The notes below the pieces were generated by a model. It was not told the origin of the DNA and did not search any database. It saw only the letters and a program-made list of their open reading frames with translations. 6,503 bases of DNA from an uncultured Eubacterium sp. (GTDB taxonomy: Bacteria > Bacillota > Clostridia > Oscillospirales > Acutalibacteraceae), in NCBI GenBank assembly GCA_910577215.1, contig CAJTMQ010000080.1, forward strand, positions 1-6,503. The letters run 5' to 3'. Shown in pieces: positions 6,474 through 6,503 of the stretch; position 1 is the stretch's first letter, and the number at the start of each line of letters is the position of its first letter. The translations under genes were made by a program, and so were the position numbers.

Positions 6474-6503
6474 AGTAAAACTCCTTTATTTTTTTATAAA
6501 TCT

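Overview
The window reads as AT-rich chromosomal DNA from an anaerobic gut-type Clostridia (Bacillota), perhaps an Oscillospiraceae/Ruminococcus-like organism. This rests on base composition, Gram-positive style Shine-Dalgarno sites and intrinsic terminators, an oxygen-sensitive radical SAM/SPASM enzyme, and the desulfurase/DUF3343 pair. It is an inference; there is no rRNA or other marker gene. All supported genes lie on the minus strand, so the biological order runs from high to low coordinates.

Region 1 (6473 to 4142) looks like one operon. It encodes a MIF-family tautomerase-like protein, an exported or membrane-anchored protein of unknown function, a very small ORF of about 35 codons that is easily missed, and a radical SAM/SPASM enzyme with the full cysteine pattern of anaerobic sulfatase-maturating enzymes. 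Gaps are 3 and 10 nt, the small ORF overlaps the radical SAM gene, and a textbook intrinsic terminator ends the unit. No sulfatase is visible, so the radical SAM substrate is open. The small ORF and the exported protein are the local candidates, both speculative.

Region 2 (about 4060 to 1377) is a single gene with its own candidate promoter. It encodes a GPH/MelB-type (MFS_2) sugar:cation symporter carrying an unusual C-terminal extension of about 330 residues, charged and coiled-coil-like. It ends in a hairpin terminator.

Region 3 (1372 to 30) is a two-gene unit: a 71-residue DUF3343 putative Se/S carrier and a cysteine desulfurase-family PLP enzyme, overlapping by 4 nt with a TTG start on the second gene. 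These likely cooperate in mobilising sulfur or selenium as a persulfide/selenide. The terminator hairpin of the transporter contains the ribosome binding site of the DUF3343 gene, an arrangement that may couple termination and translation.

I saw no tRNA, rRNA, CRISPR array, insertion sequence, integrase or phage gene. The most unusual items are the small ORF before the radical SAM gene, the animal-like MIF homologue, the transporter extension, and the SD-containing terminator hairpin.
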